Shown in pieces: positions 60,558-64,000 of a stretch of DNA of 64,000 bases. The notes under the pieces were generated by a model, which was given only the letters and a program-made list of their open reading frames with translations, was not told the origin of the DNA and made no database searches. Made by a program: the position numbers and the translations under genes. Positions within the stretch are counted from its first letter, which is position 1; each line of letters starts with the position of its first letter. This DNA comes from Methylomonas sp. LL1 (GTDB lineage Bacteria > Pseudomonadota > Gammaproteobacteria > Methylococcales > Methylomonadaceae): contig NZ_CP064653.1 in NCBI RefSeq assembly GCF_015711015.1, positions 1,426,001 to 1,490,000 on the forward strand. The letters are read 5' to 3'.

Positions 60558-62171
60558 ATGAAACGCAGACGTATCGTTGTTGCCATCGCCGCCGCGCTGG
60601 CTTCGACCACCGCTGGAGCGGCCAGCAACTTTGACTGGAACCTGGAATGGACTTTCGACCACTCGGTTACCAACGCCAAGGGTTCCGAAATCGTGGCCTA
60701 TGATGCCGATAACCTGCATTTATGGGTGATAGGCACCGATGCCAACCAGGCTAATTTGGGTTTTGGTGGTATTGATGTCCTGGATTTGTCCGGCAACCTG
60801 TTGCAAAGCATCGATACCCGTTCACTAGGCGGTATCAACAGTGTGGCGGTCAAAAACGGCCAAGCCGCTGTCGCCATTACCGCGCCGGTTAAAACCGATG
60901 CCGGTTTGGTGCGTTTCTACGACACCGGTACTTATAACGTGCTGCAAGACGTGACTGTCGGCGCCAATCCGGACGCGGTCACCTTCACCCCGAATGGCGG
61001 TAAGTTATTGGTGGCGAACGAGGGCGAACCCGGCAGTTATTTGACCGGCCCGAGCGGCGACCCGCTAGGCTCGGTCAGCATTATCGACAGCACCGGTTAT
61101 AACCTGCAAACCGCCGGCTTCGAAGCCTTTAATAGCCAGGCCGCCGCGCTGAAAGCCGCAGGCGTGCGTTTGACCGGACCCAATGCCAGCGTGGCGCAAG
61201 ATCTGGAGCCTGAATACATTGCCGTCAGCCGGGATGGCAGTAGCGCCATGGTCACCTTGCAGGAAGCCAACTCGGTCGCCATCGTCGACATCGCCAGCGC
61301 CACCGTGACCGGCATCAAGGCTCTGGGTATGAAAGACCACAGCCTGCCCGGCAACGGTTTGGATGTATCCGATCGCGACGGAGCCGGCAGCAATCCGTTG
61401 AACGGCAACATCCAAAACTGGAACATCAAGGGTCTGTATATGCCGGATGGCATCGCCAGCTTCGACAACAACGGCAACCAGTTTTATGTCATCGCCAACG
61501 AAGGCGACTCACGCGCCGATTGGCCGGGTGGTAACGATGAAGTCCGCCTCGGCTCGGCCAATATCGATCCGGCCCTGGCCGCCGACTTGGCCGCGGAGTT
61601 CGGCCCGGACTGGAAAACCAACAACGACAAACTCAACCGCCTAAACATTTCCAGTACCAGCGGCGATCTGGATGGCGATGGCGACTTGGACGAAATCCAA
61701 GTATTCGGTGCCCGTTCGTTCTCGATTCTGGATGTTGCCGGCAATATCGTATTTGACTCTGGCGATCAGCTGGAGCAAATCATCAGCGCGCAATTTCCAT
61801 CGCTTTGGGATGACGGCCGTAGCGACAATAAAGGCCCTGAACCGGAAAGCGCGGTGGTTGGCAAGGTCAATGGCCGCGACTTACTGTTTTTAGGCCTGGA
61901 GCGCGCCAATGCCGTGATGGTATGGGATTTGACCGACCTGGCTAACATTGCGTTTTTGGATATGATCTTCACCACGGGTGACGTCAGTCCGGAAGGCTTG
62001 AGTTTCTTCGGCAATGCCCAAGGCAGCTTCCTGGCGGTAGCCAACGAAGTCAGCGGCACCACATCGCTGTTTAAAGTCTCGGCGGTGCCGGTGCCGGGCG
62101 CGGTGTGGTTGTTCGGCTCGGCCTTATTGGGCTTGGTTGGCGCGTCTCGCCGTCGCGCCGTTTCGGTTTAA
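60558..62171 (+). CDS. Choice-of-anchor-I beta-propeller protein with VPLPA-CTERM tail
   Basis: 537 residues. Signal peptide (MKRRRIVVAIAAALASTTAGA). The body has propeller-type repeats: DAVTFTPNGGKLLVANEGEPG, PEYIAVSRDGSSAMVTLQEANSVAIVDI, FYVIANEGDSRAD and DGRSDNKGPEPESAVVG, the pattern of choice-of-anchor-I proteins, some of which are tied to phosphatase-like proteins. The tail AVPVPGAVWLFGSALLGLVGASRRRA is an exosortase sorting signal. It splits the gsp genes and may be their secretion substrate; that is inference. Start ATG follows AGGGGT. Confidence 0.85.
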   Translation: MKRRRIVVAIAAALASTTAGAASNFDWNLEWTFDHSVTNAKGSEIVAYDADNLHLWVIGTDANQANLGFGGIDVLDLSGNLLQSIDTRSLGGINSVAVKNGQAAVAITAPVKTDAGLVRFYDTGTYNVLQDVTVGANPDAVTFTPNGGKLLVANEGEPGSYLTGPSGDPLGSVSIIDSTGYNLQTAGFEAFNSQAAALKAAGVRLTGPNASVAQDLEPEYIAVSRDGSSAMVTLQEANSVAIVDIASATVTGIKALGMKDHSLPGNGLDVSDRDGAGSNPLNGNIQNWNIKGLYMPDGIASFDNNGNQFYVIANEGDSRADWPGGNDEVRLGSANIDPALAADLAAEFGPDWKTNNDKLNRLNISSTSGDLDGDGDLDEIQVFGARSFSILDVAGNIVFDSGDQLEQIISAQFPSLWDDGRSDNKGPEPESAVVGKVNGRDLLFLGLERANAVMVWDLTDLANIAFLDMIFTTGDVSPEGLSFFGNAQGSFLAVANEVSGTTSLFKVSAVPVPGAVWLFGSALLGLVGASRRRAVSV

Positions 62172-62176
62172 CCCAA

Positions 62177-62205
62177 CGCTAGGGCACGCATTGCGTGCCC
62201 TAGCG
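62177..62205. repeat. Perfect palindrome between convergent genes
   Basis: CGCTAGGGCACGCA (62177-62190), one-base centre, TGCGTGCCCTAGCG (62192-62205). It is the same family as the last unit of 11032-11120. It may end both convergent transcripts. Confidence 0.8.
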
Positions 62206-62217
62206 CTTAGCGTTCGA

Positions 62218-62940
62218 TTATGCATTATTTTTACGCATCAGCCCGGGAAGCATAAAAGCCACAAGTCCCATCAACAATTGAAAGGCCGTGCCGGGTATTG
62301 GAACGACGGTAGCATTCAACGCAATATTGCCACCTGAAGAAAGAGAAACTCCGTCCATGAGAAGCAATTCCAAGCGTTTTCTATCCGGGACAACGATTTC
62401 CCTAGCGGCAACCACGAACAAATTGCCCTCCCGCGCCCGCAACAATTCACCATCGCGGCTAATCTCAAGCGAAATATCGCCGCCAGCGGAAAGGGAAACC
62501 CTGTCCATCGGAAGCAATTCCAAGACTTCCCTATCCGGAACAACGATTTCCCTACCGGCAACCACGGACAGATTGCCTCCTCGGGCCGGCAACAATTCGC
62601 CATTGCGGCTAATCCCGTTGGTGGCGGAGACGATAATCGATTCCCCCGTCAGCGTGACATCGGAAAAAAATTGCATGGTATTGGCTGACAACTCGATTAA
62701 GGGCGCGAACAGACTAAGACCTCTCAGGCTAAGATCGCCTGTTGCCCTTAAAAAGATACCGGTATCCGAGGAGACGACACCGTCAGTCAAGGACAAATCG
62801 CCGCTACAGCTTAAGGTTATACCGTTGCTGTCATCGAAAGTTAAGCTGTCGGAACAAGCCACGCTACCGAACTCTATCGAAGCTTGTGCCCCGTAAGGCA
62901 ACAGACTCGACAAACACAACAAAACGTAACCGAATCGCAT
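62218..62940 (-). CDS. Exported protein with 50-residue tandem repeat and VPLPA-like tail
   Basis: 240 residues. Signal peptide MRFGYVLLCLSSLLPYGAQA, then short beta repeats (SLRGLSLFAPLIELSANTMQF). Residues 111-160 and 161-210 are tandem copies (SRNGELLPARGGNLSVVAGR and SRDGELLRAREGNLFVVAAR). The tail VVPIPGTAFQLLMG, hydrophobic stretch and MRKNNA resembles an exosortase sorting signal, somewhat degraded. A right-handed beta-helix surface protein is likely. No function is known. Confidence 0.75.
   Translation of the reverse strand: MRFGYVLLCLSSLLPYGAQASIEFGSVACSDSLTFDDSNGITLSCSGDLSLTDGVVSSDTGIFLRATGDLSLRGLSLFAPLIELSANTMQFFSDVTLTGESIIVSATNGISRNGELLPARGGNLSVVAGREIVVPDREVLELLPMDRVSLSAGGDISLEISRDGELLRAREGNLFVVAAREIVVPDRKRLELLLMDGVSLSSGGNIALNATVVPIPGTAFQLLMGLVAFMLPGLMRKNNA
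62311..62610 (-). repeat. Two 150-bp tandem copies inside an exported-protein gene
   Basis: Copy 1 at 62461-62610 and copy 2 at 62311-62460 encode matching 50-residue blocks and keep the frame. Blocks such as GAAATCGTTGTTCC (minus strand) are almost the same in both, which suggests a fairly recent duplication. Confidence 0.85.
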
Positions 62941-63033
62941 ATTGTCTCCATATCTAGTAAAAAAGCTCAGCGTAGCATGGCAACATGTCGATTTCGTTAC
63001 AGCCTTGCCGCGCGCGGTGGCTGAAGCAATTTG

Positions 63034-64000
63034 TTAGCGAATCAACTGGTTCATCTCGAAAATCGGCAAAAGAATCGCCAGCACGATGGTCAGCACCACC
63101 AGGCCCATGAACAAGATCAAGGCCGGCTCGAACAAACCCATGGTCAATTCGGTGAGCGCCTGAATATCGCGTTCCTGATCGTCGGCGGCGCTTTCCAGCA
63201 TGCGCGGCAACTGGCCGCTGGCCTCGCCGCTGGCGACCAGATGTATGGTTACCGGCGGAAACAGGCCGCTGGCTTCCAGCGCCTTGTTCAGGCTCTGGCC
63301 TTCGCGAACCCTGACGGCGGTGTTGGCCACCGCTTGCTGCATGGCATTGTTGGATAACACTTGGGCGGAAATTTTCAAGGCTTCCAGCAATTCCACGCCG
63401 CTATTGGTCAGGATCGCCAGGGTGCGGGTAAAACGGGCGGTATTCATGCCCTTGGAAAAGGGCGCGGTTATCGGCATGGTCAACAAGAAACGGTGAAAGA
63501 CCATCCGCGGTTCCGGTTTGCGCAGCACCAGTTTGGCTGCAACCGACAAGGCGATCGCCATCAGCAGCAGAATCAAACCGTTGTTCTTCAGAAAATCACT
63601 GCAAGCGATCAGGGCCTGGGTGATGGCCGGCAACTCATGCCCCATCTTGTCGAACACGCCGGTGATTTCCGGCACCACGTAGGCCAACAGTCCGATCACT
63701 ACCAGCAAGGATACCGACGACAGCAGCACCGGATAGATCATCGCCATCTGCAATTTGCGGTAGAGCTGGCCCTTATCGCTTAAATAATCGGCCAGTTTTT
63801 CCAGCACCTGATCGAGTTTACCGGACGATTCGCCGGCTTCGATGGTGGCGCGGTACAGCGGCGGAAAGGTGCTGGGAAAGGCTTGACAGGCTATCGCCAG
63901 ACTCTGGCCTTCCAGAATCCGGCTCCTGACCGCCAACAAGATGCGCCGGGCTTTAGCCGACTCCAGCTGCCTGGCGATGATGCCCAGCGCCTCGTCTATC
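63034..64000 (-). CDS. gspF: Type II secretion platform protein GspF (N-terminus outside window)
   Basis: At least 322 residues, open to the window edge, so the start lies beyond 64000. Two GspF domains are visible: the first with FPPLYRATIEAGESSGKLDQVLEKLADYL, the second with ARFTRTLAILTNSGVELLEALKISAQVLSN and LVASGEASGQLPRMLESAA. Three membrane helices are present, the last at the end (ALILFMGLVVLTIVLAILLPIF). It is parted from gspG by the two VPLPA-type genes. gspE and others probably lie upstream. Confidence 0.95.
   Translation of the reverse strand, partial: IDEALGIIARQLESAKARRILLAVRSRILEGQSLAIACQAFPSTFPPLYRATIEAGESSGKLDQVLEKLADYLSDKGQLYRKLQMAMIYPVLLSSVSLLVVIGLLAYVVPEITGVFDKMGHELPAITQALIACSDFLKNNGLILLLMAIALSVAAKLVLRKPEPRMVFHRFLLTMPITAPFSKGMNTARFTRTLAILTNSGVELLEALKISAQVLSNNAMQQAVANTAVRVREGQSLNKALEASGLFPPVTIHLVASGEASGQLPRMLESAADDQERDIQALTELTMGLFEPALILFMGLVVLTIVLAILLPIFEMNQLIR

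Noticed and set aside
1-64000. CRISPR array, rRNA genes or prophage
   Set aside because: No regularly spaced direct repeats, no rRNA sequence and no phage structural genes were seen.

Overview
The window looks like the chromosome of a moderately GC-rich, diazotrophic gammaproteobacterium, most likely a methanotroph of the Methylomonas/Methylobacter type. This is inference: no pmo or mxa gene lies in the window. It rests on nif and rnf genes arranged as in Azotobacter, a NifL-NifA pair, VPLPA-type (PEP-CTERM-like) surface proteins, a di-haem oxidoreductase and scattered REP-like repeats.

Layout. 1-2.3 kb: housekeeping genes (DAACS symporter fragment, YchJ-like protein, peroxiredoxin bcp, gcvR). 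2.4-3.5 kb: a complete IS630-family element. 3.6-15.4 kb: a metal/oxyanion uptake island with a TonB-dependent receptor, an orphan iron-type solute-binding protein, a di-haem DHOR protein, an alginate-export-type outer-membrane barrel, a TSUP permease, modABC, a di-Mop molybdate-binding protein and a second, catalytically degraded ModC-like ATPase. Two very similar 24-bp palindromic operators with ModE-box geometry sit before the receptor and before the barrel gene and tie the parts together. 15.5-20 kb: inorganic pyrophosphatase, an autotransporter, a glycosyltransferase and an RRM-like protein.

20.1-28.9 kb (minus strand): nifE, nifN, nifX, the two NifX-associated genes (DUF269, DUF683) and a nif-type 8Fe ferredoxin, followed after a repeat block by a tight six-gene operon (thioredoxin-like 2Fe-2S ferredoxin, TPR protein, two unknowns, DUF364 protein, GlcF-like Fe-S protein). 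nifE has a perfect sigma-54 promoter and a perfect NifA upstream site. 29.2-30.9 kb: aldo/keto reductase and a soluble histidine kinase. 31.1-38.4 kb (minus): rnfABCDGEH, then an unknown gene, a rhodanese and a NafY-like protein, behind a sigma-54 promoter with two NifA sites. 38.7-41.9 kb: nifL-nifA. Molybdenum uptake and storage, FeMo-cofactor assembly, low-potential electron supply (Rnf, ferredoxins) and the O2/nitrogen-responsive regulators are therefore all within about 40 kb.

42-51 kb: hflKC, SlyD-like FKBP, greB, a small membrane protein, a gamma-glutamylcyclotransferase-like protein, a large PAS-GGDEF-EAL protein, an M20 amidohydrolase and tRNA-Ser(GGA). 51.3-54.8 kb: VPLPA-anchored exported proteins and a cysteine-rich exported protein. 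55.6-64 kb: type II secretion genes gspF and gspG-M (minus strand), split by two VPLPA-type genes, one a large choice-of-anchor-I protein; the gspG upstream region has a Pho-box-like repeat and a perfect CRP-like palindrome.

The best candidate for an undescribed system is the Mo island: it may be an outer-membrane, energy-dependent route for molybdenum (or tungsten, or a metal-chelator complex) co-controlled with ModABC and serving nitrogenase. All functional assignments come from reading the sequence; no database search was possible.
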